DNA from: Acinetobacter calcoaceticus ANC 3811
Lineage (GTDB): Bacteria > Pseudomonadota > Gammaproteobacteria > Pseudomonadales > Moraxellaceae
Length of the DNA stretch: 64,000 nt
Assembly: GCF_000399665.1 (NCBI RefSeq)
Contig: NZ_KB976986.1
Coordinates: 558,001-622,000, forward strand
Direction of reading: 5' to 3'
Position 1 is the first letter of the stretch; every line of letters begins with the position of its first letter. Position numbers and translations under genes: made by a program. This document shows, piece by piece, positions 26,004-35,754 of this stretch. Under the pieces are notes generated by a model, which saw nothing but the letters and a program-made list of their open reading frames with translations, was not told the DNA's origin and ran no database searches.

Positions 26004-26042
26004 AAAGGATTGATCCGAATGAGATCAATCCTTTGTTTTTTT
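26004..26042 (+). terminator. Terminator after the DUF2799 gene
   Basis: AAAGGATTGATC and GATCAATCCTTT form a 12-bp perfect stem with a 7-base loop, followed by G and seven Ts. The T tract overlaps the stop codon of convergent coq7. Confidence 0.9.
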
Positions 26043-26676
26043 AAAGATAATAACTCGTTTTTGTCATTAGCTTTGAAATAGCAGTCATCGTAATTTTTAC
26101 TGCATATGGTAATTCAACACCACCTGCTTCGAGTGCAGTATGACGATGATGTAACTCATCTTCATTCATTTGCTCTAAAATTTTACGAGAACGATCATCT
26201 TGAGCGGGTAACTGATTTAGATGGTCTTGCAAGTGCATGCTTACTTGACGTTCGGTTTCTGCAACAAAACCTAAGCTATATTTGTCACCAGCAATGCCAG
26301 CAAGTGCGCCCATGCCATACGAAAGTCCATACCAAATTGGGTTTAATAAACTGGTATGACTATTTAGCTCTTTTAAACGAACTTCACACCACGCTAAATG
26401 ATCTTGTTCTTCAATTGCCGCTTGCTGCATTTCTTTGCGTACATTTGGCAATTTCGCCGTTAATGCTTGTCCATGATAAAGAGCTTGTGCACACACTTCA
26501 CCGCTATGGTTAACACGCATTAAGCCTGCGACATGGCGAGCATCTTCTACGCCTAGTTTTGCTTCAACTGATTCAGCTGGATTTTGGCGCTGTGCTGCGG
26601 TTGCACCCGGAACAAGACTACGTAATGCTTGATCAAAAGAGTTAATAAGCTGATCAATTCCAGTATAGTGGCGCAT
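26041..26676 (-). CDS. coq7: Demethoxyubiquinone hydroxylase Coq7
   Basis: A 211-residue di-iron monooxygenase that hydroxylates 2-polyprenyl-3-methyl-6-methoxy-1,4-benzoquinone in ubiquinone synthesis. Metal ligands are in the ExxH pairs: RVNHSGEVCAQALYHGQ, EEQDHLAWCEVRL and DELHHRHTALEAGG, typical of the Coq7/ferritin-like group. It replaces UbiF in Acinetobacter and Pseudomonas. The MFS gene is 3 bp upstream on the same strand, so both are in one transcript. Confidence 0.95.
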   Translation of the reverse strand: MRHYTGIDQLINSFDQALRSLVPGATAAQRQNPAESVEAKLGVEDARHVAGLMRVNHSGEVCAQALYHGQALTAKLPNVRKEMQQAAIEEQDHLAWCEVRLKELNSHTSLLNPIWYGLSYGMGALAGIAGDKYSLGFVAETERQVSMHLQDHLNQLPAQDDRSRKILEQMNEDELHHRHTALEAGGVELPYAVKITMTAISKLMTKTSYYL

Positions 26677-26679
26677 AAA

Positions 26680-28008
26680 TTAGTCCTCCAAAGAAAGATG
26701 TGCTGTGGCAAGCATTGGTTTTAGACGAGCTAGAAGCCAAATACTAAAGATTGCACTAAGTACAGCTGTAATAATAAATAGTATTTTAATATCAATTTTT
26801 AAAACACTTAAGATTAAGATTGAAAAAATTGCAGATGAAACCATAAAAACGGCATTTAAAATATTGTTTGCTGCTACAACACGAGCACGATGTGAACGGG
26901 GTGAATAAGCCTGCATCATTGCATATAAAGGAACAATATAAAAACCGCCGCTAATCCCAAGTAAAGTCACCGCTAACATGACGTGATAGTAAACCCAACC
27001 TTGGGTAAAAATATCTTTTAATGTAAGTAATGCACCAGTTCTTTCGGGTACAAAAGCTAAACTCGCGGCAAGGTAGAGCGCAAAAACGGTAAGGCCAATC
27101 GCACCAATTGGTACCATTTTAATATTAATTTCTGAGCCACCAATTTTACGGCAAAGAAGAGAGCCGACACCAATACCGACTGAAAAGAAAGTAAGCAAAA
27201 GGCTAACGACATTTTCTGATGCATGAAGGTTTTGTTGGGTGAGCTGCGGAATTTGCGTTAAATAAGTCGCCCCATAAAACCAGTACCATGAGTTACCTAA
27301 CAAAATGGTGAACACTAAAGGTAAGCTTTTGGCATATCTAATGGTTTGAAAACTTGTACGAATGAAATTCCAGTCAATCTTTAAATCGGGAGCAGCAACT
27401 TTCTGTGGCAAAATGAAGCGGCTACATACATAGCCAATGCAAGCAATAATTACAACAGTAAGACTAATCCACAATAAGTTCCCATGTGAGGATGCAATTA
27501 CAGCACCACCTAAAATCATCCCGAATAAAATTGCCATTGACGTGCCCGACTGAAACAGAGCATTACCTGACATTAATTCTTGCGGTTTTAAAATTTCAGG
27601 CAAAATTGCGTACTTGATGGGACCAAAGAATGTTGAATGTGTCCCCATCAAAAATAAGGCAAAAAGAAGCAACCATAAGTGTCCCAACAGGAAACCAGCA
27701 GTACCGATGAGCATAATAATAATTTCTAAAATTTTTATGCCGCGGACGAGTTGTGAGCGCTCATATTTATCTGCAATTTGTCCGGCAGTTGCCGAAAAAA
27801 AGAAATAGGGCAAAATAAACAAGAGAGCTGCTAAATTATTGAGGGTACTTACTGGAGCAGATTGCTGCTGAATCAAACCATAAGTAATCACTAATAATAA
27901 AGCTTGCTTAAAAACGTTATCATTTAATGCGCCAAAAAACTGGGTAAAAAACATCGGTACGAACCGACGTGATGTCATCAGGTGCTCATCTTGTTTCATC
28001 ATGTGCAA
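26680..28008 (-). CDS. MFS transporter, LplT-like (lysophospholipid flippase family)
   Basis: A 442-residue membrane protein with about 12 helices. FVPMFFTQFFGALNDNVFKQALLLV, AGQIADKYERSQLVRGIKILEI and STFFGPIKYAILPEILKPQELMSGNALFQSGTSMAILFGMILGG are hallmarks of LplT, the lysophospholipid transporter usually linked to Aas acyltransferase. In some bacteria the two are fused; here there is no acyltransferase domain or adjacent gene. The direction toward coq7 suggests co-transcription, though no pathway link is known. Confidence 0.82.
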   Translation of the reverse strand: MHMMKQDEHLMTSRRFVPMFFTQFFGALNDNVFKQALLLVITYGLIQQQSAPVSTLNNLAALLFILPYFFFSATAGQIADKYERSQLVRGIKILEIIIMLIGTAGFLLGHLWLLLFALFLMGTHSTFFGPIKYAILPEILKPQELMSGNALFQSGTSMAILFGMILGGAVIASSHGNLLWISLTVVIIACIGYVCSRFILPQKVAAPDLKIDWNFIRTSFQTIRYAKSLPLVFTILLGNSWYWFYGATYLTQIPQLTQQNLHASENVVSLLLTFFSVGIGVGSLLCRKIGGSEINIKMVPIGAIGLTVFALYLAASLAFVPERTGALLTLKDIFTQGWVYYHVMLAVTLLGISGGFYIVPLYAMMQAYSPRSHRARVVAANNILNAVFMVSSAIFSILILSVLKIDIKILFIITAVLSAIFSIWLLARLKPMLATAHLSLED

Positions 28009-28108
28009 ACTTCATTGTGTTTTATAAAAAAATGTGACCGAGTGTTAATTTGCATCTAAAACCATGTATGATATTTTTAACGCTTGATTAAATGAAAAAT
28101 CAATGGTT

Positions 28109-28135
28109 TTGAGTGAGTTTTACACTCACCTTGGT
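28109..28135. promoter_or_regulatory. Inverted repeat in the tamA leader
   Basis: GTGAG and CTCAC face each other over a 7-base loop, within a slightly longer imperfect repeat, about 35-60 bp before tamA. It may be a leader hairpin or an operator; no family could be matched. Confidence 0.25.
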
Positions 28136-28168
28136 GCGTTTTATTAAAAAATAAGTCTAGAGTTTTCT

Positions 28169-30901
28169 ATGCCTTCTAAAATTAAGTTTAAACAGTCAAC
28201 TCTCTCTCATTCTATGCATTTAATTTTAAAAATGCAGGGGATTCCTAAACTTATTTGTAGCAGCTTGTTGTTTACAGTTTGTGTAACGCCAAGTTTTGCT
28301 CAAACTTCTGTTGAAAGTAACTCTTCAACTTTAAATCAGACGGTGTCTGATGCGTCAACTGAACAATTAGTTCCAGTGAGTCAGCAAACTACTGCTCCAA
28401 TAACAGATATTGCTACCCTTGTGACTCAAGCGCAGCAACAACAAGATAGCTTGGCTATATTGCAACAACAAGAACAATTTCCAAATCAAATTGACGAATT
28501 TAAGCCAATTACGCTTGATAATCTTGATGATTTACCCGACATGCCTGTTGATCAAAGCATGGCAAATGAAATTTATAAAGTCGCTGAAGAAGCTAAAAGT
28601 GAAGCGCAAAACTTCCAAAATGGCACTCAGAAGCTACCTGAAGTTACAGTCAGTGATGCAACTCAGTCTGAACTCAATCAGATTAATCAAGCACCTGTGA
28701 ATATTGACCAGCTTATGCAAGAGATCAAATCTGATAGCCAGATTGTAGTCGAAGCTAATGAAACTGGGAAAACCTTACCTGAATTAACGCCAGAGGCCGA
28801 AGCTCCGCCTGAGCAGGCAGGTTTCTTTAAACGTATTTTAAATAAAGTGCGCCCACCACGTGTAATTCCGATGGAGCAAGTACCGCGTATTAGTGCAGAT
28901 GTGGAAGGTGCTTCAGATGTGCTGGCTAAAAATATTAAAGGTAAGTTATCAACATTTACCCAAGAATCATTCGAAGATTTTAATGCAGCGTTACCTCAAC
29001 TCAGAACGCTAAGTAATCAGGCTGCTCAAGCAGTTGGTTATTATAATGCTGAGTTTAAATTTGAAAAATTAAGTTCGAGCCGAGTTCGCGTTAAGGTTAC
29101 CCCAAATGAACCAGTACGGATTAATGAACAAAATATCGAATTTACTGGTGCTGGTGAAAAACAACCCCAGTTTCAGGTTATTCGCTTAGTTCCTGATCAG
29201 GATGTAGGTGATATCTTTAACCATGGTTTATATGAAACCACGAAAACTCGAATAGTCAACGCAGCCACTGATAACGGTTATTTTGATGCTTTTTGGCGAC
29301 TACACGATGTGAAAGTGAGTCAGCCAGAAAACAAGGCTGATATTAATTTACGCTATGAAACAGGTGAGCGTTATAAATTAGATAAGGTTGAGTTTCGTAT
29401 GAGTGATCCATCGAAACCCTTGCCTTTGAACCAAAATATTTTAGAAAGTATGGCCCCTTGGAAAGAAGGTGATGACTATGCATTTTGGCGAGTAAATACT
29501 TTAGCAAATAACCTAACCAACTCGCGTTATTTTAATTACACCTTAGTTGATAGCATCAAACCTGATCCAATTGAAAAACCACTTGAGCTACCGCCAGATT
29601 TGCAAGCTTTAGTCGATGAGCAAAATATTGATGTTGATGAGTCTAATTTACTTTCACCTGAACAACGCCAACTTGCTCAAGCACGTCAATTAGCCACGTC
29701 TAATAAAGAAGTTACTCAAAACGTAGTAGACGAAAAACAGTTTGCAGGAACACAAAAGACAAAAGAGGCAGAACCTCAAACAGCAATGTTGCAAAGTGCG
29801 TCAGTTCAGCAGGCTGAACAAGAAACTGAACAAGATCGTTTACAGGCTCAAGCACGTGAAACGAAAAGAATTCCAGTGATTGTGACTTTAAATGCAGATA
29901 AGCTAAATAGTTTAGAAACGGGTGTGGGTTACGGGACAGATACAGGCGCACGTTTACGTAGTCAGTATCGCCGTTCTATTGTTAACAAATACGGTCATTC
30001 TTTTGATGCCAACTTAGAAGTCTCACAAATTCGTCAATCTATTGATGGACGATATAGTATTCCCTACAAACACCCATTAAATGACTATTTTAACATTGTG
30101 GGCGGATATGAGCGTGAAACTCGTGATGATATTGGTCCAGATGTAAGTTTACTTACTGAATCTGCTGTTGTTGGTGGTGAGCGAATAATTAAACGTCCAC
30201 TAGGAAACTGGCAACATACTTTTGGTGTCCGCTATCGTTTAGACCGTTTGACCCAACAGGGTAATGTTGATATTTCTGAGTTGCCAGATGCTTTTAAAAC
30301 TGCGGCATCACAGCAAGAAGCATTATTATTTAGTTATGAAACCTCTAAAACTTCAAGTAATACACGTTTAAACCCAACGAAAGCTTTTAAACAAACCTAT
30401 AAACTAGAATTAGGTAGCGAGAGTTTACTGTCCGATGCCAATATGGCCATTGCAAGTGCAGGTTGGAGATTTATTTATTCTCTTGGTGAAAATGATGATC
30501 ATCAATTCGTTGGAAGATCTGACCTGAGCTACATTTTTACCGATGATTTTGACAAAGTTCCCTACAATCTTCGATTCTTTACTGGTGGTGACCAAACAAT
30601 TCGTGGTTTTGACTATAAGAGTCTTTCCCCAGAAGTAGATGGATATAAAATTGGGGGACAAGCTTTGGCTGTAGGTTCTTTAGAATATAACTATCAGTTT
30701 AAGGATGGTTGGCGAGCCGCTGTTTTCTCGGACTTTGGTAATGCCTATGATAAAGACTTTAATAATCCGGCAGCTTATAGCGTTGGGGTTGGAATTCGCT
30801 GGAAGTCTCCAATCGGACCAATCCGTTTAGATGTCGCATCGGGTATTTCAGATGAAAACCATCCGATTCGTTTACATTTCTTTATAGGCCCACAACTTTA
30901 A
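28169..30901 (+). CDS. tamA: Translocation and assembly module outer-membrane protein TamA
   Basis: A 910-residue Omp85-family outer-membrane protein, much larger than E. coli TamA (577). It has an N-terminal signal (ending TPSFAQ at about residue 45), a Gln/Glu/Asp-rich low-complexity region of about 190 residues, then three POTRA domains from about residue 235 (RISADVEGASDVLAKNI onward) and a 16-strand barrel with the GGDQTIRGF motif and a C-terminal Phe-rich strand. An acidic, Gln-rich stretch of about 95 residues is inserted in the POTRA3 region. TamA works with TamB in outer-membrane protein and phospholipid transport; tamB follows 26 bp downstream. Confidence 0.92.
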   Translation: MPSKIKFKQSTLSHSMHLILKMQGIPKLICSSLLFTVCVTPSFAQTSVESNSSTLNQTVSDASTEQLVPVSQQTTAPITDIATLVTQAQQQQDSLAILQQQEQFPNQIDEFKPITLDNLDDLPDMPVDQSMANEIYKVAEEAKSEAQNFQNGTQKLPEVTVSDATQSELNQINQAPVNIDQLMQEIKSDSQIVVEANETGKTLPELTPEAEAPPEQAGFFKRILNKVRPPRVIPMEQVPRISADVEGASDVLAKNIKGKLSTFTQESFEDFNAALPQLRTLSNQAAQAVGYYNAEFKFEKLSSSRVRVKVTPNEPVRINEQNIEFTGAGEKQPQFQVIRLVPDQDVGDIFNHGLYETTKTRIVNAATDNGYFDAFWRLHDVKVSQPENKADINLRYETGERYKLDKVEFRMSDPSKPLPLNQNILESMAPWKEGDDYAFWRVNTLANNLTNSRYFNYTLVDSIKPDPIEKPLELPPDLQALVDEQNIDVDESNLLSPEQRQLAQARQLATSNKEVTQNVVDEKQFAGTQKTKEAEPQTAMLQSASVQQAEQETEQDRLQAQARETKRIPVIVTLNADKLNSLETGVGYGTDTGARLRSQYRRSIVNKYGHSFDANLEVSQIRQSIDGRYSIPYKHPLNDYFNIVGGYERETRDDIGPDVSLLTESAVVGGERIIKRPLGNWQHTFGVRYRLDRLTQQGNVDISELPDAFKTAASQQEALLFSYETSKTSSNTRLNPTKAFKQTYKLELGSESLLSDANMAIASAGWRFIYSLGENDDHQFVGRSDLSYIFTDDFDKVPYNLRFFTGGDQTIRGFDYKSLSPEVDGYKIGGQALAVGSLEYNYQFKDGWRAAVFSDFGNAYDKDFNNPAAYSVGVGIRWKSPIGPIRLDVASGISDENHPIRLHFFIGPQL

Positions 30902-30927
30902 AAATAAAATTTTATTAGGTTTATTTT

Positions 30928-33900
30928 ATGGCGGATGTAGAACAGCAGCCAACTTCGGCACCTCGCTCACCTAAGAAGCGGCGCATTTTGCGTAGTTTCC
31001 TGCTGACGATATTGATCATATTTTTATTATTAGCGTCTTCGTTAGTCATCATGATGTCAACAGATCGCGGAAGTCGTTTTTTATTAGATCGGGTTTTAGA
31101 AGCTCAGAAAATAATTAAATATGAATACGAAGGCGGAAATTTACTGCGCGGAATTATTCTTAAGAATGTTTTGGTGCAATTAACAGACGTTGAAGTTTCA
31201 TTAGACAGAGCTGACGTAGGTTTAGGATGGCGCTCTTTATTATTAGAAAAAGAAGTGCATTTGAGCCATGCGGATGTGCGTAATTTACGTATTATTAATA
31301 AAACCCCGCCGTCTGGTAAAGCATTCGAATTTAAGCCTATTAAGTTGCCATTTGTTCTGCGTGTTGATGAAGCGGATGTTGATCATTTAGAAATTAAGCT
31401 AGCGACCTCAGATGTAAATTTTCATGACGTCCATTTGCAAGATGCACTTTGGTCAGAGACTAAACTAGAATTTGAAAAATCCAGTATGGATATGGGCTAT
31501 CTTTCAGTCCACAATGCCACAGGAAAAATGGATTTCAGTGGTAAATATCCATTAGATGCTACAGCAGATTTAAGAATCCCATCTTTAAAAAGTTTAAATA
31601 TTCAAAATATTAAAGTCGTAGCACGTGGAAGTTTAGATACTTTAAAAGCTGGCGTTGCCACAACAACTCCCGATTTGTTAACGGGTTGGGTGGTGTTGCA
31701 TCCTGTTCGTGATGAAGTTCCAATGCAAGGTGAGTTACTACTAAAAAATTATCACTTACCTTTATTGGTTGAACAAAAATTATTTGCAAAAAATGGTGTG
31801 GTCAAGTTTCAAGGCGATATTAAACAACTTAATTTGGCAGTTGATACAGATTTAAAAGGTGAGAATTTACCTGAAGGCCAATATAACGCTTTAATGAATA
31901 CTGACTTGGTTCATCAGTTGAATATCACTGATTTTAATGGTCAAGTCATGAAAGGCGCTGTTAACCTGAAAGGTTTAGTCAGCTGGAAAGATCATGTGAC
32001 TTGGGATATTAAAGGCCGTTTAGACCATATTAATCCGAAAGACAAAGCCATTCCTCAAGTTGTACAAGACTTTTTACCGCCAAGTTTAGATGCTGCTGTT
32101 GCTTCAACTGGTTCTTTGGAAAAAGGTACTGAGGTCTTTGCTAATGTTGATTTCGACCGTTACGAGTCTTGGAAGCTTAAGTTTAATCAGGCTCCTGAAA
32201 AAAATAATAAATCTCAACCAATGCTCATGAATGTAGCTTGGACGAAAATAGATCGTGCAATGCCTTATATTGGGTGGTTAAGCAGTGACAATGGTCAGGT
32301 TGATTTAACGTTACGTGATGGTCAGCAAGATATTAAAGTTGCTACAAAAGTATATCAGCATGAAAAAACTTTATTACCGGCAGGACAATATCTAGCCAAT
32401 TTGAATGTTAAAGATAATGTTTTAAATGTTCCCAATTTTAGTTTTGCTGCTGAAAAAGGTAGCTTAACTGGCCAGGCTAAAGTGTTACTTCCGACTGAAA
32501 AACGTCAGTTGGTTTGGAATGCATTATTAAATGCAAAAGATTTTAATCCACAAAGTATTCATGCGGCAGCACCTGTTAATCTTTTAAATGGTTCGATTAA
32601 AGCGAATGGTTTTGCTAAACCAAATCAGCAAATCATTCAATTTGAGAAAATTGATTTAACGGGTCGACTGGCTCAAGCTGGGCAAGAAACTGTAAGTTTG
32701 GGTGGGAAAAGTACCGCAGCATTATTATTCCATGATGTAAAAGCTGGTGGTGGCTTTAAAGGTTTTGCCGTTAATTATGATGGATCTTTAAAAGCCCTAA
32801 AACAGGCAAATGGTTTATTGAAGTTTTCTATAGCGGGTACACCAGATTTTATTCGAATTAACCAGTTACAACATGATGGTGTCGCTGGGAAAATCTATGC
32901 AACAGGTTCTGTAAATCTCAAAGATCGCATTGCATGGGATATTAATAGTTCGTTGGTACGCTTTAAACCTCAATATTTTACCTCAGCGGTAAAAGGTGAA
33001 ATTTCAGGTAATCTGAAAACCCAAGGGGTTTGGTCAGATCATTTGAAACGAATTAATATTCAACAACTGAATCTTGCTGGCTTTATAAATAATAAACCTG
33101 TTCGGGGTAAGGGTAATCTATCTTTATTGATGGACTCTAACCAAAACGGCTTTTTACCTCAGCAATTTGAAGCAAATAATTTATTTTTAGTCTATGGGCA
33201 GAATCAGCTACAAGCGACAGGTAATGCTCAAAGTCTAAAAATCAAGCTCAATGCACCAGCACTCTACGAGTTATATCCGGGTTTACGTGGTCGAGCTTAC
33301 GGTAACCTGAATGTACAATCACAGCCACGTTTAAAAGCCACAGCAAATATTGCCGTAGATGATTTTGCTTTTAATACTTTAGTGAGCGTGAAGAGATTGA
33401 GTATTCAGGGTGAACTTCCAACATCGGAAACAACACCAACTCAATTAACGGCAAAATTAGATAATTTGCGCAGTGGAAATAGACAAATTCAGTCTGCTGA
33501 AGTGAATTTGACAGGAACAAGAAAAGCGCATTTATTGAAAATACTCGGCAATAATAGTGTTTCTAAGTTCTATGTTCAGTTGGCAGGCGGGTTTAACCAG
33601 AACAATGATTGGTTAGGTCAAATTCAAAAAGGAAGTTTTGATTCAAGACGTATTCGTCTTGCACAAAATCAAAATGCTCCAGTGATTTATTCTTCTGCAA
33701 GATCTGAGCTATATGTAGGCCAACATTGTTGGCAAAGTGCGAATAGCCAGCTCTGTTTTGATCAGCCAGTACGCGTAAGTAAAGCACGCGGTAATATTTC
33801 GTTTGTAACTCAAAATATGGATTTAAGTGACTTCGCGGCATTTATGCCAGAAGGCTTAGCGATGACTGGGCAACTAAATGGTTATGCCAAGGCAGCGTGG

Positions 33901-35433
33901 GTAAATGGTGGACATCCAAAACTTGATGCACGTTTAATTACGCGTAAAGGTGAAATTGGTTTAGCTGCTGAAGATCCACAAGACCCTCCAACCACTCTGG
34001 CTTATGATGAGCTGGGTGTTATTGCAAAAAGTGTATCTGAAGGGCTGTTATTCCGTGTTGATGTGAAAACACCTGATATTGGTACGGGTTATGCGAACGT
34101 CATTATCAATCCATTCCAGCCATCAATGCCAATGCATGGGGAAGTCGCTTTTAATGATGTTCAATTAAAAGTCTTAAAACCATTTATTCAAGATGTGCGT
34201 AAACTGAGTGGGACCTTAGCCTTGGCTGGTAAAGTCAATGGTACATTAACTCAGCCACAATTTACTGGTGAAATGCGTTTGAAAAATGGCGCAATCAGTA
34301 TGATTTCGCTGCCAGTTAATTTAACCAATGTTCAGGTTTACTCATCAATTCGTCAGGATATGGCAACAATTGATGGCGCGTTTAACAGCGGTCAAGGTGT
34401 AGGGCTTTTAAAAGGTAGTTTTGAATGGAAAGATTCGCCGCGTCTTCAATTAAACCTCAAAGGTGATAATTTACTTGTGCGTCAGGCTCCATTAATTACT
34501 GCAATTGCCAATCCAAACCTTACACTTGATATGTATCCTTTCGATAAGCGTTTAAGCTTAAAAGGATCGGTAGATGTTCCTCGTGCACGTATTTCAATGC
34601 CAGAAACAACTGCTCCAGTCATTAACACCTCATCAGATGTCCGTATAGTTCGACAAGGCCAAGATCCGCTTGCAATTTTACGAGCTGCTAAACCTTGGGA
34701 TATACGAGCTGATATTGCTGTTAATATTGGAAACCAAGTGATATTCCAAGGTTTCAACAGTAATATTCCATTAGTTGGTCGTTTAAATTTAAGTCAACGT
34801 GGCTACGAGACTGCAATGCGAGCTAACGGAGCAATTGGTGTCAGTCAAAAAGTGAAAATTGAAGCCTACGGACAAAGTCTAGATTTGAATCGAGCAATTG
34901 CGCGTTTTAATGGTCCATTGGCTAATCCAACTTTAGATATCGATGCAAACAAAAATGTTCAGGGTAGTATGGTTGGGGTCCGTGTTACAGGTACTGCAAC
35001 ATCGCCAAACATTCAGGTTTACAATGATGCCGGATTATCAGAGCAAGAAGCACTGAACGCACTCGTTACAGGACGTATTAATGAAGGTTCAAGTGGTTTA
35101 AGCAATGCAGAAGGATTTAAGTCCGATGTAAATAATACCATTGCTGCCGCAGGGATTAGTATGGGCTTGGGTGGTACACGTGCTTTAACGAATCAGATTG
35201 GACGTACTTTCGGTTTGAGTGGCTTAGCTCTAGATGCACAAGGTACGGGTGAAGATACGCAGGTGAGCTTAACGGGCTATATCACACCTGATCTATTTAT
35301 TCGTTATGGTGTTGGCGTATTTACTCCAGTGAACAAGCTGACTTTACGTTATCAAATGAATCGACGTTTATATCTAGAAGCAAGTCAGTCTTTAGAAAGA
35401 GCGATCGATTTATTTTATAACTGGCGCTTCTAG
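30928..35433 (+). CDS. tamB: Translocation and assembly module protein TamB
   Basis: A 1501-residue AsmA-like bridge protein. One N-terminal membrane anchor (ILRSFLLTILIIFLLLASSLVIM, about residues 20-42) holds it in the inner membrane; the long beta-rich body forms a hydrophobic groove spanning the periplasm; the C-terminal DUF490 domain, with GYITPDLFIRYGVGVFTPVNKLTLRYQMNRRLYLEAS and ending FYNWRF, contacts TamA. It is larger than E. coli TamB (1259). It is the second gene of tamAB, followed by a terminator. Confidence 0.95.
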   Translation: MADVEQQPTSAPRSPKKRRILRSFLLTILIIFLLLASSLVIMMSTDRGSRFLLDRVLEAQKIIKYEYEGGNLLRGIILKNVLVQLTDVEVSLDRADVGLGWRSLLLEKEVHLSHADVRNLRIINKTPPSGKAFEFKPIKLPFVLRVDEADVDHLEIKLATSDVNFHDVHLQDALWSETKLEFEKSSMDMGYLSVHNATGKMDFSGKYPLDATADLRIPSLKSLNIQNIKVVARGSLDTLKAGVATTTPDLLTGWVVLHPVRDEVPMQGELLLKNYHLPLLVEQKLFAKNGVVKFQGDIKQLNLAVDTDLKGENLPEGQYNALMNTDLVHQLNITDFNGQVMKGAVNLKGLVSWKDHVTWDIKGRLDHINPKDKAIPQVVQDFLPPSLDAAVASTGSLEKGTEVFANVDFDRYESWKLKFNQAPEKNNKSQPMLMNVAWTKIDRAMPYIGWLSSDNGQVDLTLRDGQQDIKVATKVYQHEKTLLPAGQYLANLNVKDNVLNVPNFSFAAEKGSLTGQAKVLLPTEKRQLVWNALLNAKDFNPQSIHAAAPVNLLNGSIKANGFAKPNQQIIQFEKIDLTGRLAQAGQETVSLGGKSTAALLFHDVKAGGGFKGFAVNYDGSLKALKQANGLLKFSIAGTPDFIRINQLQHDGVAGKIYATGSVNLKDRIAWDINSSLVRFKPQYFTSAVKGEISGNLKTQGVWSDHLKRINIQQLNLAGFINNKPVRGKGNLSLLMDSNQNGFLPQQFEANNLFLVYGQNQLQATGNAQSLKIKLNAPALYELYPGLRGRAYGNLNVQSQPRLKATANIAVDDFAFNTLVSVKRLSIQGELPTSETTPTQLTAKLDNLRSGNRQIQSAEVNLTGTRKAHLLKILGNNSVSKFYVQLAGGFNQNNDWLGQIQKGSFDSRRIRLAQNQNAPVIYSSARSELYVGQHCWQSANSQLCFDQPVRVSKARGNISFVTQNMDLSDFAAFMPEGLAMTGQLNGYAKAAWVNGGHPKLDARLITRKGEIGLAAEDPQDPPTTLAYDELGVIAKSVSEGLLFRVDVKTPDIGTGYANVIINPFQPSMPMHGEVAFNDVQLKVLKPFIQDVRKLSGTLALAGKVNGTLTQPQFTGEMRLKNGAISMISLPVNLTNVQVYSSIRQDMATIDGAFNSGQGVGLLKGSFEWKDSPRLQLNLKGDNLLVRQAPLITAIANPNLTLDMYPFDKRLSLKGSVDVPRARISMPETTAPVINTSSDVRIVRQGQDPLAILRAAKPWDIRADIAVNIGNQVIFQGFNSNIPLVGRLNLSQRGYETAMRANGAIGVSQKVKIEAYGQSLDLNRAIARFNGPLANPTLDIDANKNVQGSMVGVRVTGTATSPNIQVYNDAGLSEQEALNALVTGRINEGSSGLSNAEGFKSDVNNTIAAAGISMGLGGTRALTNQIGRTFGLSGLALDAQGTGEDTQVSLTGYITPDLFIRYGVGVFTPVNKLTLRYQMNRRLYLEASQSLERAIDLFYNWRF

Positions 35434-35478
35434 TAGATGGAAATTAAACATTAGAAAAGTAGCCTAGTACCTATAATG

Positions 35479-35496
35479 ACTTGATTAGTATCAAGT
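35479..35496. other. Hairpin after tamB
   Basis: ACTTGAT and ATCAAGT close a TAGT loop, 46 bp beyond the tamB stop and before the main terminator. It may protect the 3' end of the long transcript. Confidence 0.4.
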
Positions 35497-35503
35497 AATA
35501 ACG

Positions 35504-35540
35504 AAATAAAAGCCCACTTCATTAGTGGGCTTTTATTTTA
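35504..35540 (+). terminator. Intrinsic terminator of tamAB
   Basis: A 14-bp perfect stem, AAATAAAAGCCCAC with GTGGGCTTTTATTT, and a 7-base loop followed by T-rich DNA. Confidence 0.9.
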
Positions 35541-35754
35541 AGCACTTCTATAGAATTTAAAAAAGTTGAATATTTATTATATAAAACATCGATTCTCTTA
35601 AAGGGAACTAAAGCTTGAACAGGCTTTTAATTAAAGAAAACTCACTTGAAAATTACTATTTTATAAATTAGTTTTCAGAATCATTAAATGAAACTAAATT
35701 GCTAATACCTTGTTGATAAGTGCAAATAAGGTGGTTTTTTCCAAGGATATACCA
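35541..35754. other. Upstream region of the lactonase-fold gene
   Basis: About 210 bp, AT-rich. AAGGA at 35743-35747 lies 7 bases before GTG 35755 and sets that as the start. An in-frame TTG at 35710 has no ribosome site. No operator is evident. Confidence 0.4.
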
